A stretch of DNA of 64,000 nt from Liolophura sinensis (GCF_032854445.1 NC_088307.1:4400001-4464000), one strand, 5' to 3'; shown: positions 1 through 12,815, counted from the stretch's first letter. The notes: generated by a model from the sequence alone, not told the origin. Program-made: numbers and translations.

Positions 1-290
1 TAATTAGGTATTTGTAATTAACGTGTCTGAAAATGTATTAGAACTGTAGTACTTGTTAACGAATTTATAACTGTAACGCATGTTACATTAATTAATTACT
101 TACATGAGTTTTATATTCGATGGCCCCTATTTTCGCGGAATGGCATTTACAGTAATAATATCTAGATGTGTATTGAAGGTAAATCAGTCAGTTTGTACAC
201 AACTGTTTTTCCTCAAGGCCTTAATTCACAAACAAAACAATATATACAGTAATACGGTGACTGTAACGACAAGTATGACTGATGTCCTCG
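1..290. other. AT-rich unannotated sequence
   Basis: No coding signal, RNA gene or repeat is recognisable here. It is AT-rich flank leading into the first minisatellite. Confidence 0.6.
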
Positions 291-1001
291 TAACTGTCCC
301 AACCAGCATACACGTAGTACTATCCCAACCAGCATACATGTAGTCCTGTCCCAATCGGCATACATGTAGTACTGTCCCAACCGGCATACATGTAGTACTG
401 TCCCAACCGGCATACATGTAGTCCTGTCCCAACCAGTATACATGTAGTCCTGTCCCAACCAGCATACATGTAGTACAGTCCCAACCAGCATACATGTAGT
501 ACTGTCCCAACCAGCATACATGTAGTCCTGTCCCAACCAGCATACGTGTAGTCCTGTCCCAACCGGCATACATGTAGTACTGTCCCAACCGGCATACATG
601 TAGTCCTGTCCTAACCAGCATACATGTAGTACTGTCCCAACCGGCATACATGTAGTCCTGTCCCAACCGGCATACATGTAGTACTGTCCCAACCGGCATA
701 CATGTAGTCCTGTCCCAACCAGCATACATGTAGTCCTGTCCCAACCAGCAAACATGTAGTACCGTCCCAACCAGCAAACATGTAGTACTGTCCCAACCAG
801 CATACAAGTAGTACTGTCCCAACCAGCATACATGTAGTACTGTCCCAACCGGCATACATGTAGTACTGTCCCAACCAGCATACATGTAGTACTGTCCCAA
901 CCAGCATACATGTAGTACTGCTCCAACCAGCAAACATGTAGTGCTGTCCCAACCAGCAAACATATAGTACTGTCCCAACCAGCATACATGTAGTACTGTC
1001 C
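291..1001. repeat. Minisatellite, 26-bp unit, about 27 copies
   Basis: Head-to-tail copies of a 26-bp unit containing 'catacatgtagtactgtccc'. Variants differ mainly at two places: gtact/gtcct and ccagc/ccggc. The period is confirmed by the conceptual translation, which repeats every 26 residues (78 bases, three units). Because 26 is not a multiple of 3, the three frames share the same codon content and stay open on the minus strand for up to 305 codons. This is an arithmetic effect and not a gene. Confidence 0.95.
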
Positions 1002-1360
1002 TTTGCAAGTAATATTTACTTTTTCTTCTGCATATGATATAGCAGTCATTTTTGTGGGCGGAGGAAGCGCGAATGCCTTAGGGGTAACCAACCTTTGGCA
1101 AGTCAGTGACAAATTTGAACTTTCCCACATTTGGCTTATTCATGCACAAATATTGGTGGAAGAAAAGGTGGCTTAAACAAAAGGATAGATAATGCACCCA
1201 TGGACACGCCAGAAATCAACGTAATTAGCACTGATAAATAAACATCAATTGCTTAATAAAAAGGACCTGTAAGACCCTGCACACAGTCAGAGAGTTGAGA
1301 AGTCTACAAATTCTGTTTCCAAGGTCGGGTTTGAATCGCCCGTTATTATTCATTCCTTTC
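1002..1360. other. Intergenic, nothing recognised
   Basis: About 360 bases between two tandem arrays. No exon with plausible splice sites, no repeat family member and no RNA gene was recognised. Confidence 0.5.
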
Positions 1361-1566
1361 TTTAATTGGTATTTTATGCTATGATTGGTATTTTATGGTG
1401 ATTAGTATTTTATGCTGTGAATGGTATTTTATGCTGTGAATGGTATTTTATGCTGTGAATGGTATTTTATAGTGATTGGTATTTTATGCTGTGAATGGTA
1501 TTTTGTGGTGATTGGTATTTTATGCTGTGAATGGTATTTTATTCTGTGATTGGCATTTTATGCTGT
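1361..1566. repeat. Minisatellite, 17-19-bp unit, about 11 copies
   Basis: Direct repeats of 'gtgaatggtattttatgct' with length variants of 17 and 19 bases. It runs straight into a degraded SINE on its right side. Confidence 0.9.
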
Positions 1567-1775
1567 ACTCAGTAATATTATGGCAGATGATTATGGCATT
1601 AGGAAGCTAGGCAGAGCCCAGGTAAAAAAACCCCAGCACCCACAGGTTGCTGACAATTAAACTTTCCGTACGTCTAGAAAGGAAGCCAGCATGAGCTGGA
1701 TTTGAACTCACAGCCATGACAGTGACTTTATTGCATGTTGAGAGGCCACTGGGTCATTATGCTGCACGTAACTTT
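1567..1775 (-). mobile_element. Degraded tRNA-derived SINE (family 1), minus orientation
   Basis: Diverged copy of the SINE that recurs through the window. Recognisable blocks, in antisense order, are the central 'cccacaggttgctgac' region, 'gccagcatgagctgga', the box B complement 'tttgaactcac', and 'gggtcattatgctgc'. The 3' tail is missing or unrecognisable. Compared with the full copy at 53902-54165 it is old and heavily mutated. Confidence 0.75.
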
Positions 1776-1865
1776 AAGACTGCACGAAATGTTAAGTACA
1801 TATATGAGTGTAACAGGAGCAGCTTTCCATGCAGTGCTTATATGACCAGTAGCTAGTGGGAATTT

Positions 1866-1935
1866 CCCTTTAGCTTAGTTGGTAGACTGAGTAGTGCTGG
1901 ACTTTGACTGCTGAGACCTGAGTTTGAATGCTTGT
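1866..1935 (+). mobile_element. tRNA-like head, probable SINE relic
   Basis: 'tagcttagttggtaga' fits an RNA polymerase III box A, and about 40 bases on 'gagtttgaatgc' resembles a box B. No complete cloverleaf could be drawn, so this is more likely a decayed tRNA-derived SINE head than a tRNA gene. It does not match the bodies of the two SINE families seen elsewhere. Confidence 0.35.
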
Positions 1936-2814
1936 TTGACCCACGTAGTGAAATCTTTCAACCATTACTTCAGTTATGTAGAAATCAAAAGGGGGTAAAA
2001 TTGGGATACTATATTTTGTAAACCCAGCTTCCTCCATGTATCTAGGCATGCAGAGGCGCTCTAGAGTAAAAGCCAATTTAGGCAAAGATCTGACTGACGT
2101 CATAAGCCAATTTATACAGGATTGACAAAAAGTGGCTCGAAACAGGTAACGAAACGTGCCCCAAAAGAGCATGAGGAAACAAACTTAGTTATAACGAGGG
2201 ATTTACGCCGTTTTCCCCACTCATTTGTATGGGCTTTGGTTGCCATTTATAGTCGTGCCCTAATCACAGAGAGCTCTCCTTGTCATGGAGGTAAAGTATC
2301 ACCTCTGAGATTGTGTCTTTATGGCACCCTAATGCTCTCTCAATTATCGCCCGTGGCAGGAATAGCATTTTGAAAGTCTCAGCTTCCGCAGATTGACGCC
2401 TGTTTGGTGTGATTCCTAATGAGCGTTACAGAACGAGATGCCATCCGCAATATCCCACGCAATTCCTGCTACTGGTGTTTGGGTTGGAGTACTGTTTTTT
2501 TTGTTTTTTTCCAGTGACAAAAGAAAACCTGTTTGTGCTGTACAAATTTGTGGACAGCATGTGTCAAAACCAGTTGTATAATACGTTCACATTCTGACCT
2601 CCTCCTGTTGCCTGTGAGGATGTGAATTGAAACCTCTACCCAGCTTTAATACAGAACTGCGCCCTCCACTGATCAAATTATGTCTGGATTCCGTGTACTC
2701 TAGTGTACAGTATTTTGTAAAAAGCAAATGGAAAGGTTAGATTAGAAGGTTAATTCTTTATTTACAAAACAGCCTCATCATTTGCACATCACTTATATTA
2801 ATTGTTGTATTCTG
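1936..2814. other. Intergenic, nothing recognised
   Basis: No exon, RNA gene or known repeat is supported. Short open frames on both strands lack splice sites, domains or family resemblance. Confidence 0.5.
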
Positions 2815-3238
2815 TACCCCAGCCAAAGTTTGGTGTGTTAAATCACACTTTCAGATGTATGCCATAATTCACCCAAAGTTTGGTGTGTTAAATCACACTT
2901 TCAGATGTATAACATACTTCACCCAAAGTTTGGTGTGTTAAATCACACTTTCAGATGTATAACACACTTCACCCAAAGTTTGGTGTGTTAAATCACACTT
3001 TCAGATGTATAACATACTTCACCCAAAGTTTGGTGTGTTAAATCACACTTTCAGATGTATGCCAAACCCCAGCACATTTTCAGATGTATGCCTTACTTCA
3101 CTCAGAGTTTGGTGTGTTCAGTCACACTTTCACATGTATGCCGTACTTCAGCCAAAGTTTGGTGTGTTAAATCACACTTTCAGATGTATGCCATACTCCA
3201 CCGAATGTTTTGTGTGTTAAATCACACTTTCAGATGCA
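2815..3238. repeat. Minisatellite, 50-bp unit, about 8 copies
   Basis: Tandem units of 50 bp containing 'tttggtgtgttaaatcacac' followed by 'tttcagatgtat'. The first five copies are nearly identical and the later ones are diverged, with one truncated unit around 3060-3090. The gradient of identity suggests expansion from the left side. Confidence 0.93.
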
Positions 3239-4318
3239 GTTATCCAAGTAAAGATTTGAAACAACTCCAGTGTCAAGTGTAATGGGCCGAATACTGTAAA
3301 GTACTAAATTTTCGTGTGAAGGTAATTTTTATGGATTTTGCAGTGAGCAATATTGCGTGAAAAACAATTCCAACATTGAATTATCTACTACATCTACTTT
3401 GCTGGGAGTACAGGAGTTGCGATAAGAAAGATGGCAGGCCAGCTAAATTTTAACGGGAGGGAAATTAGGCTCTAAATAATATACAAACTTTGGTGATAGG
3501 GCTTGATGGGCATGAAACAGAGTGGGAGTTCGTTCATCTTTAGTTTGTTCAATCTTTGGTATGCCGGCAAAGTAAAAGAAAAGTAGACACCAGCACATGT
3601 TGACTTTCAGTGAATGTAGCGTTGATACACGCTGTAGCATTGCCTGTGTATCTCCTGTGGACCAGTGAGAGAGCATCTAACAAATTGTGGAGTGTGTACA
3701 GCAAGACCATGGCTGCTTGATAGCTACAGCGATGTTAGCGGTTTCTGACCAGCTGCAGAGGACGATTAAAATAAAAAACAATCCAGGACTAATTGTGTAA
3801 CTGGATAAAGAATGACTATAATAAACTGGCGCCGATAATGGTGAATTCATATGTTTTGCGTTGAACTGCTCAAGAAGTGACAGGTCACTTTACCACTTGT
3901 TTAAAAGGTGTGAAAAATAATGACACTTTTAATACTGCTCAAATTAGGTATAGTGATAATCCGTCCCCCATTATTTTAATCTCTGATCCAGATTAAGAGG
4001 ATTAACGACACTCCAGAAAAGAGAGGAGGATAAAAGGCAGCCTTGTTAACACCATTTTGATGTGCTTGAGTAATTTAAGTCATGCATATTATAATTAGGA
4101 TAATTGAACAGTTTTAACATTTTTTTCAGTGTTCCCATGATTAAATACGCAAAAATTATTTCCTTCGAACATACTTCAAGTAAATCTGCAAAAATAAATT
4201 CCAGCAAATAATAAGTACTTTCCAGTAGTCAATCAGGTTTACCCTGAGCACTCAGGTTTTCACAATCCATAAAACTCACTGCTGTATTTGTAAATATATG
4301 GTGTTGAGAAACAATCTG
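3239..4318. other. Intergenic, nothing recognised
   Basis: About 1.1 kb of AT-rich sequence between two minisatellites. No gene is supported. Confidence 0.5.
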
Positions 4319-5647
4319 CCCATGGATTCTGAGTGTTAAGGTTACCCACAGTGTACTGTATCATCCCTAACTTTGCCATGGATTCTGAGTGTTAAGGTTA
4401 CCCATGGATTCTGAGTGTTAAGGTCACCCATGGATTCTGAGTGTTAAGGTTACCCACAGTGTACTGTATCATCCCTAACTTTGCCATGGATTCTGAGTGT
4501 AAAGGTTACCCATGGATTCTGAGTGTTAAGGTTACCCATGGATTCTGTGTGTTAAGGTTACCCATGGATTGTGAGTGTTAAGGTTACCCATGGATTCTGA
4601 GTGTTAAGGTTACCCTCAGTGTACTGTATCATCCCTAACTTTACCATGGATTCTGAGTGTAAAGGTTACCCATGGATTCTGAGTGTTAAGGTTACCCATG
4701 GATTCTGTGTGTTAAGGTTACCCATGGATTCTGAGTGTTAAGGTTACCCATGGATTCTGAGTGTTAAGGTTACCCATGGATTCTGAGTGTTAAGGTTACC
4801 CATGGATTCTGAGTGTTAAGGTTACCCATGGATTCTGAGTGTTAAGGTCACCCACAGCGTACTGTATCATCCCTAACTTTGCCACGGATTCTGAGTGTTA
4901 AGGTTACCCATGGATTCTGAGTGTTAAGGTTACCCACAGCGTACTGTATCATCCCTAACTTTACCATGGATTCTGGGTGTTAAGGTTACCCATGGATTCT
5001 GAGTGTAAAGGTTACCTATGGATTCTGAGGGTTAAGGTTACCCACAGCGTACTGTATCATCCCTAACTTTGCCATGGATTCTGAGTGTTAAGGTTACCCA
5101 TGGATTCTGAGTGTTAAGGTTACCCATGGATTCTGAGTGTTAAGGTTACCCACAGTGTACTGTATCATCCCTGACTACCATGGATTCTGAGTGTTAAGGT
5201 TACCCACAGTGTACTGTATCATCCCCTGACTTTACCATGGATTCTGAGTGTTAAGGTTACCCATGGATTCTGAGTGTTAAGGTTACCCACAGCGTACTGT
5301 ATCATACCCTAACTTTACCATGGATTCTGAGTGTTAAGGTTACCCATGGATTCTGAGTGTTAAGGTTACCCATGGATTCTGAGTGTTAAGGTTACCCACA
5401 ATGTACTGTATCACCCCTAACTTTACCATGGATTCTGAGTGTTAAGGTTACCCATGGATTCTGAGTGTTAAGGTTACCCATGGATTGTGAGTGTTAAGGT
5501 TACCCATGGATTCTGTGTGTTAAGGTTGCCCACAGCGTACTGTATCATCCCCTGACTTTACCATGGATTCTGAGTGTTAAGGTTACCCATGGATTCTGAG
5601 TGTTAAGGCTACCCACAGCGTACTGTATCATACCCTAACTTCACCAG
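4319..5647. repeat. Composite minisatellite: 26-bp unit A interspersed with about 30-bp unit B
   Basis: Unit A (26 bp) contains 'catggattctgagtgttaag' followed by 'gttacc'. It occurs singly or in runs of up to about seven. Runs are separated about ten times by unit B, which contains 'gtactgtatcatccctaact'. Variants such as 'gtgtgttaag', 'gattgtgag' and 'gagtgtaaag' recur in the same relative positions, so whole blocks of A units plus B have been duplicated (higher-order repeats). No coding potential. Confidence 0.95.
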
Positions 5648-6528
5648 GTTGAATCCCCTGAGGGCGTCATACTTATTGTGTCATTATGCCATCCCCTCAC
5701 CCAGAATAGATTAGACACAAAGGGTGGGGTAGCGAAAGCAGGTCTGACAATATTTTCATGATGCTTTGCTGTAGACGTCATTCCACTACAGTATTATGTC
5801 CCTGCCTGTAGAATGACCTTCTCTTTGTGTCGAAGATATTATGTCAACAGCTTATCCCTCAATCTTCCACCCATGTTTGTATTAATGCGAGACAATTTCT
5901 AGCGCTTGGGTCCTCCACGAGGTGTATGTGACTGATAAGACAACTTAAGCTTCACCGCAAGACTAGTCAGCTGACGCGGAGATTTGCGGAGATGATCTGG
6001 TAGGATGCCGTGGGCAGATGCGCCAGACGTGACCCCGAACCCGCAAATGTGACGCCCAACATGTTGTGACACTCTGCTTGGCAAATGTTTTGGCTGGCTA
6101 TCATTTCAACTCCTTAACAAAGCCTGGTACTTGACAGATAACGTGGTTTTAAGTAATGGAGATAAAATCAGGTACATTGTATGGAAGGATCACAATCTCT
6201 GCAAAGAGTCGTGTTGTGATGGGTAGCTTTTGTTATTTACTTGCTACCATTTCTGACCCGGCCATATTGAAATGAAGATCTTAATAAACCCAAAGTATGT
6301 GCTCTGCATTAAGTTTTGACACTAAAACTAACTAGTACACAGTAAATGATGGCATGTAGATGTATTATTGAAGGATGCAACTGAGCAGTCCAGCCAATGT
6401 AGGTTTGTCTCCAAAATCAATTTCAAGATGTGAATAAATTGCAATGAAAGTTGCTCTTTTAGATGCGAAAAAGTTAAGGAATGAGGGTAGATACAGATAT
6501 TAATTAATTACAGTCTTAAGCTTTCCTG
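5648..6528. other. Intergenic, nothing recognised
   Basis: No gene or repeat identified. A short minus-strand frame at 5899-6084 has no supporting features. Confidence 0.5.
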
Positions 6529-6660
6529 AACCTGCGGATGGTCATGGGTTTCCCCCGGGCTCTGCCCATTTTCCACCCACCATAATGCTGGCTGCCGTCG
6601 TATAAGTGAAATATTCTTCAGTAAGGCATAAAACACCAATCAAATAAATAAATAAATAAG
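6529..6660 (+). mobile_element. SINE family 1, 5'-truncated
   Basis: Contains the 3' half of the family, from 'cctgcggatggtcatggg' through 'ccaccataatgctgg' and 'cgtcgtataagtgaaata'. It ends in the family tail 'aacaccaatcaaataaat' plus further (AAAT) units. The tRNA-like head is absent, as expected for 5' truncation during target-primed reverse transcription. Confidence 0.9.
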
Positions 6661-6865
6661 CTTTCCCGTTATAATGGCCATGGAGACTAGAATAAGCTCT
6701 AACTACCAACCTTGAAAATATGATGTGATTGCATGTTGAAAAATTCAGTTGAAAAATTTAGGGAGTTCCCTAGATTCTTCCGTACAGCAAGGGGCCAGTA
6801 GGGGTAATTAACTTTTGTGTAGTCTTACATGAGGTTCACAGGAAATCACTTGTACGACAAACTCG

Positions 6866-7052
6866 AAATTTCCTCAGACTTTTCGCGTATGAATTTGTTC
6901 AAACCTTTAATTTGAGTTTGGATGCAAAACAGCATTAGTAGGATTGGCCATTTTTGGGGCTTCACAAAAGGTATAATTTTATCAGGTTACATAGTATAAC
7001 ACTGCCAGAATACACCTTGCAAACGTGTGGAAAGGTTGAAGAATTACAGCAT
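6866..7052 (+). repeat. Dispersed repeat family B, copy 1
   Basis: Shares ordered blocks with 31555-31775: a run beginning 'cctcagacttttcgcgtatg', then 'ggattggcca', 'ggcttcacaaaa', 'cacctt.caaac' and 'gaagaattacag'. The two copies align in the same orientation with substitutions and small gaps. No open frame or terminal repeat was found, so the class is unknown; an old DNA-transposon fragment is possible. Confidence 0.6.
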
Positions 7053-8205
7053 GTAACTTGCTGCTGTCACTGAACCAAATGTTGATGATTTATTATTCCA
7101 AACACTCTCACCTGGTTTCTCTAGCCGTAATATTCTGATCACCATCACAGCTGTATAATTAAAAAAAAAAAAAACCCCAAAAACAAGAGATAGCAATTCA
7201 ATATTCTTTAACGTCATTCTACAATTCAGACTGCAAAGTCAGGAGGCCTGCATGGGCCGGATCAAACCTCGGTCAGATCAAACGTTGGTCGGATCATACT
7301 AAATTAAGACTTTGAAAATGGTTCTTTTTGCTGCCACGCATGGCACTCAGCACTGAGATGTTAGAGGACTCATCCTACCACAAGAAGACACAGTAACTAC
7401 ACACACCTACTGACTCCTCGTTTGATACTTTTACATTAGAACAGCAACGTAATACAAGAAAAACCTCAAATTTGGTACAAATGCAAATATGTGACCTTTT
7501 TTTTTTATCCCGGACATGTAACTGTGAATCTTGTTTTGTAAATTATTATGTGGACGTGATGCCTTTGGCTAAAAAAACACCCCAGTGGTCAAATATACAT
7601 GTAGAATGAAGGGAGTCCTTTGATCTTTGTGTGTGAATTTTTTTAATTCTTTAATCGAATCTCGTGCAATCATCTTACCATTAGCTGAAGATAAGTCAAC
7701 GGAGGAATGTGTTGGAATCGGTACACGGGCACTCGTTGACCTGTACTCATTGACTGGAAGAGCCATCACTCAGACTCCTTGTCGTAGGGAAAGCATTCTA
7801 CAAGACTTTGTGTAAAAACCTGTGAGTGATCGTTCCAAAAGGAGTAACCAAGGTTAAGTAAACTTCTCTCAGATTGGTAATCCGGTGCCGAGTGCGTCGT
7901 TGAGAGACGAAAAACATTGTTGAACTTGATGAAGACTCCTTCTTTAAATGGTGCAGATCAAAATCAATGTATTTGCTGGAGATAATAGAATTGGCGTCTT
8001 CATCTGTTGTGGAGGCACACGTCGCAGAGTAACTAATACCATAAACCCTTCAACTGGGGGTTAATTAAAACTGGCCATTTATCTGCCCAGCACCCTCTGG
8101 GGCCATAGATCCTCGGGGTTATTCAGTGTGACACCAGTGCGTACCTCACAGATACGACAAACCTGCTACAACACATAGTCCTATTCTACCTGAAATGTTG
8201 TCCAC
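7053..8205. other. Intergenic, nothing recognised
   Basis: Over 1 kb with no supported gene. A small pair of overlapping frames at 7569-7815 shows no domain, intron border or codon signal. Confidence 0.45.
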
Positions 8206-8396
8206 GACTTTAAAGGCTACTGGTTTTTTTTGCCTAGTTTAATTCTGAGCATTCTGTCTTGCTTAGAAAGGTGTTTAGAGGCTAGTTTGAAAGGTAGGAT
8301 GATAACCTGGTAAGGAGAAAATGTATGTTTCAGCACCAAAAGTAATTTTTGTATCGTTTATTTGCCTCTAAAAATGCATTGTTTGACATTAAGGGC
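8206..8396 (+). repeat. Dispersed repeat family A, copy 1
   Basis: Shares 'tagaaaggtgttt', 'gaaaggtaggatgata', 'gagaaaatgtatgtt' and 'tttatttgcctctaaaaatg' with a plus-oriented copy at 30490-30660, and with an inverted copy at 32035-32195. About 190 bp and non-coding. It behaves like a short interspersed or MITE-like family, but termini and target duplications could not be fixed. Confidence 0.65.
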
Positions 8397-9620
8397 TTGC
8401 ACAGTAATCCATTTTGCACTTGGTGACCCTTACTGGCCAAGTGATTATGGTGACCCAACAGTTCTGGGTACAAAACACCAGCACATTTGTACATAATAAT
8501 AGATCCTACATGCCTTAATTTGAATCAAGGTCTTGAACCTGGCTTGAACCTGGCTTGAACCTACAGCCCAGTAAGGTTTCTATCTGTTTTAGTTTGTTCA
8601 ACCACGGTTGTATGTCACCTATGAAGGAAATCAGGATGCACCGACTCCCTCCTGGGATGTGGTAGCTCTTTCTTCAACCATAAAAAAAAAACTGACCTTA
8701 CCTCACACCGATATATTTTTGTTTTACGACCAGAACAGCTTTTTTTCCCAGGTCAGAGGAGGGTGTAAAAACAAAACTGAAAGATGTTGTATTGTCATGA
8801 CTGTATGAGAGATATGAACTGTCTGGGAATTGTTCCTCTTGAAGGCACGCTCACTTGATCAGAAAACTTAGCTTTAAAAATCAGGAAAACATCTAGATTG
8901 GACAAAATAAATTGGTGGATTTTCAGTTTTATTTTTATTTTGATTGTTTACTGCTCATTGGCTCTTCAGTACAACACAAAATAAACTTGGTGTTGCCTTA
9001 ATACCTATAGTTACATGTATTAAGTTTCAGGAAATATTTTTGAAAATAACTGAAAACCATCTATCAAGGAAACAAATATATAAATCTCCATGTATATATA
9101 CATACATACACTTATGATTTTGATGAATAGTTGGCAATTATGGTACTGATTCAAGGAGTTTATTGTATGTGACAATACATAAGTACACTGGTACTGAGTT
9201 ATATCTACAGTTTCAAGGACTTACTTCTTAAGACACAGGTGTGTATAAATCATACATATCTCAACAACTAATTAAATAGTTAAGAGTGATAAAATATGCT
9301 TTTTAATTACCACTGGTGTACGTGATCAGATTTAATTTTTTCAAGTTGATATATCTTGCTTTAGTTTTTCGGCTTTTGCCAAATTTTACAGACTTTTGGC
9401 TATGTTTTGTAACGGCTTCGAGGAATTTGAGTAATTTAAGGAATTAACACTGTCATCAGGTGTCAACTTCCACATATGTGTTTATGGGTATCTTGATGCT
9501 TGTATTTCTTGCATAAACTACAAAAGTGAAGTGGGAGGGAGGGCGTCATGAGTAGGTGGGTGGGCTTGTGGGTGGAGCTGTGGCACATTTACTTACTTTG
9601 TAAATTGGTATACTGTGTGC
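8397..9620. other. Intergenic, nothing recognised
   Basis: AT-rich. Near its right end (9533-9580) is a G-rich stretch with several GGG and GTGGG runs. No gene is supported. Confidence 0.45.
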
Positions 9621-9625
9621 CAGGT

Positions 9626-10275
9626 TTAAAACTTACGTAGGCAGAAGAAACTTCACAGCCCTTTTCCAGGTATCCATGAAATCTTCTTAAAGCAGCAACC
9701 AAATCCGTGATTGCTAAAACACCTATGATACCAGGCCTAAAATCCACCCCGCCCCCACCCCCACCCCCACCCACCCACTCTGCGGTTAACAGAACTTACA
9801 CAGGCAGAAGTAACTTCACAGCCCTTTTCCAGGTACCCATGGAGTCTTCTGACTTAAAGCTGCAACCAAATCAGTGATTGCTAAAACACCTATGATACAA
9901 GGCCTAAAATCCACCCCCCACCCTCACCCACCCCCACCCACCCACTCTGCGGTTAACAGAATTTACACAGGCAGGAGTAACTTCACAGCCCTTTTCCAGG
10001 TACCCATGGAGTCTTCTGACTTAAAGCTGCAACCAAATCAGTGATTGCTAAAACACCTATGATACAAGGCCTAAAATCCACCCCCCACCCTCACCCACCC
10101 ACTCTACAGTTAACAGAACTTACATAGGCAGAAGAAACTTCACAGCCCTTTTCCAGGTACCCATGGAGTCTTCTGATTTAAAGCTGCAACCAAATCAGTG
10201 ATTGTTAAAACACCTATGATACAAGGCCTAAAATCCACCCCCCACCCTCACCCACCCACTCTACGGTTAACAGAA
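9626..10275. repeat. Satellite-like array, about 157-167-bp unit, four copies, C-rich block in each
   Basis: The landmark 'cttcacagcccttttccagg' occurs at about 9651, 9814, 9981 and 10138, giving spacings of 163, 167 and 157. Each unit ends in a C-rich run of CCCCACCC type (about 9748-9780, 9914-9950, 10079-10105, 10236-10260) followed by 'ggttaacagaa'. Length differences between units fall mostly in the C-rich run. Unit size and AT-rich flanks recall the core tandem repeats of bivalve Helentron/pearl-type elements, but no element termini were recognised. Confidence 0.9.
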
Positions 10276-12815
10276 CTGTCAGAATCAGGCAAAATGCATC
10301 TTTAATAATTGTTGAAATTTTTACTTTAAGTCAACTGATGGAGCTATTGCGAGCCTGCTGTCATAAGTGTGCTTGATTGTGACATTTAATTAAATTGGTT
10401 TTAACCGTGGGCACATGAAGTCAGTTTATGAGAATTTTTTCCTATGCCTACATACATATATATTATACCTGTATAAATTTATTAATCTATTTTTTATGGT
10501 ATAAATTTATTTGTTGATACAATATATACAAATATTACCTGACATACATATAAAAACATTGACATACATTTATATGAAGCCATGTGATGTGGGTGGGAAA
10601 CAAGTTAATTTAATAAATCTGTCAATAAATCTAAGTAAACTATGACGCACAAGTCATTAAAACTAATATTGCCTATTATATCATGGGAAATATGAAGGAT
10701 TAAAATAGTCCCAGTTGTCTTCAGGGGAACATATATTTTCTTTTAAAAATAAATTGTTTCATGCGCATATCCTTGATTTGCGTGCATGCTCCCAGGATCA
10801 TCAGTGTGCGCTGTACTTCCGCGTTGAGTATCATATTGTTATTGATTCCCTCTAAATTGTCTACAGTCACTTACATTGCACTTATCACACATCTGTGGGC
10901 TGTACAACGGGAGCGCGTGTAGTAAATGAGTGGGCGGCAGTAACTAAGGTGTGTGGGAATAAGATAGAGTGTTCAGTGGGAATCAAGATACCCGTGATAT
11001 GAAGCCATTGGCGGATGTGCATACCTGACCAAATAAGGGTAGTAATCGTAAACTGATACTTTGATGAGATGTGTTTAATTGTGCATGGTTATTTCATATA
11101 TATATATTTAAGGTATATTGTGCAGTTAAAAAAAGGATGACTAAGGTGAATAAGGCCTGGCACTATATTCATGGAATAATGGTATATCCATACTTTAATG
11201 AGATTTTGTATAATTTTTCCAAGTTTATTCCATGTACTCAGACATATAAGGGTATTATCTGTGTAAGGCATGTGGCATTTGTAGCAAAGGCTGTGCTGGA
11301 CAATGCATGCGTGGCTAAATTTACAAGGGCTTAAAGCTGAAATCAGCATATGGAATATGTACATATGTATATCTGTACATATTGTCTATAATGTGTACTG
11401 TACATTTACAACTGACGTAGGGATCAAATCTTCTGTTTACATGTGCAGTGTGTACTGGCCATATATCAACATGTAGCTGCTGGAAATTTCTGTTGTGTTG
11501 AACTAGAGGATCCTGCACTTGGGATGTAGAGACACTGGAGTTCAAATCCCAGTAACGGGCAACAGCAGAAATTTAATTCCACATTAATAACTCCTGAAAT
11601 GGCATGTGGTCTTCAGGTGCAATGGTGGTGGAAACTCAGGCAGAGGGTGAGGAAATCTGTGAATATAAAACCACTCAGGCACCTCTTACACCTCCACAAC
11701 ACGTATCCACTCAGAGAATTAGTGATTTTTACACTGTGTCAGTATTTTAAAGAATGCAGTATTGAATAACGTGAGTCCACTCTGTGATTGAATTTTATTA
11801 TAAATTTACACTCTGTCAATATTTTAGAGAATCCAAGATGGCATTCATGATATTTAATTTCATGTGATGTAACACCTGTCACTCTTGTTGTCATAATGAA
11901 GACCAAAAATATCCCAAAATTAAATAACTTTTTTGAAAAATCTGGTGCTGAACAGGTGCGACTAAGAGCAGGAGGGTGTGAACATGGCTGATGACGCATA
12001 CTGATGTCACGTTTTGTTATGAATATTACATTGTCATGCCATTAGATGTCCGATGTCGTATAGTGATAATGCTGTAAAACAATAATGGCTGCTATGGCAG
12101 GGATGGTATGACGTAAAACAAAGACAAATTTAATCAGACCATTTTTAGCTTCTGCCGATCGATTGGTATGCGTAAGTCCGCAGGTATCAGGCGTGTATAC
12201 ACCAGCCAATTTATGGTGCTTATAATGTTTTTGATGTAAAAAATCAGCTATGTTTGAACCCTTGGAATTGTCAAAATAATGAAATCTCCATGTACATTGC
12301 GATTCATTAATGAGAAAACGGAGTTGTCAGTGACTCATAATTTTACACCCAGAATCGTTGGATCTTCAGGAAATAACAACACATGCACTGACTCAGGGCT
12401 GATACAACAGTTTGGAGATGCGTTTCAGCAATACCAATCATGGTACACCGGCCTAGCTATGTGTAGATGTGCTTGTCAGTTTCCGAGCCCCTCAAAGCTG
12501 GCAAATATGTCACCTGAGAGTGTGTTTTAAATAATTTTTTTTGTCCACCTCAAAAATTAAGTTTGCACATTGTAATTCCTGTTTGGACATGGAAGACTGC
12601 TGTTCTTTTTTTTTTAACTGTCATGTCATTTATATTTTTAGATATAGATTACACTTAATTTAATGGCTTAGAATTTTGTGACCATCTCAAGTCTCAGTGG
12701 GACAGCGTGTCTGTACTTTTATTAATGACTCACAATGTCATCTCTTTAATGCATGCAAATATTTAGATTTGCATTTGTAAACATTATAAGTGTTGTAGTT
12801 AAAAATATGGCCATT
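10276..12815. other. Intergenic, nothing firm
   Basis: About 2.5 kb, AT-rich, without a supported gene. At 11500-11566 a T-arm-like 'gagttcaaatccc' with flanking ctgg/ccag may be a SINE or tRNA relic. Open frames at 11071-11545 and 12279-12530 have no recognisable product. Confidence 0.4.

Noticed and set aside
213-1130. Open frames of 305, 260 and 124 codons on the minus strand
   Set aside because: They translate a 26-bp tandem repeat. The unit length is not a multiple of three, so all frames stay open together; there is no start context, no domain and no splice signal.
4319-5647. CRISPR-like repeat and spacer layout
   Set aside because: The 'spacers' are themselves identical repeats, there are no cas genes, and the genome is eukaryotic.
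11500-11566. tRNA-like T-arm ('gagttcaaatccc')
   Set aside because: Only the T-arm is convincing; no D-arm, acceptor stem or SINE body could be matched.
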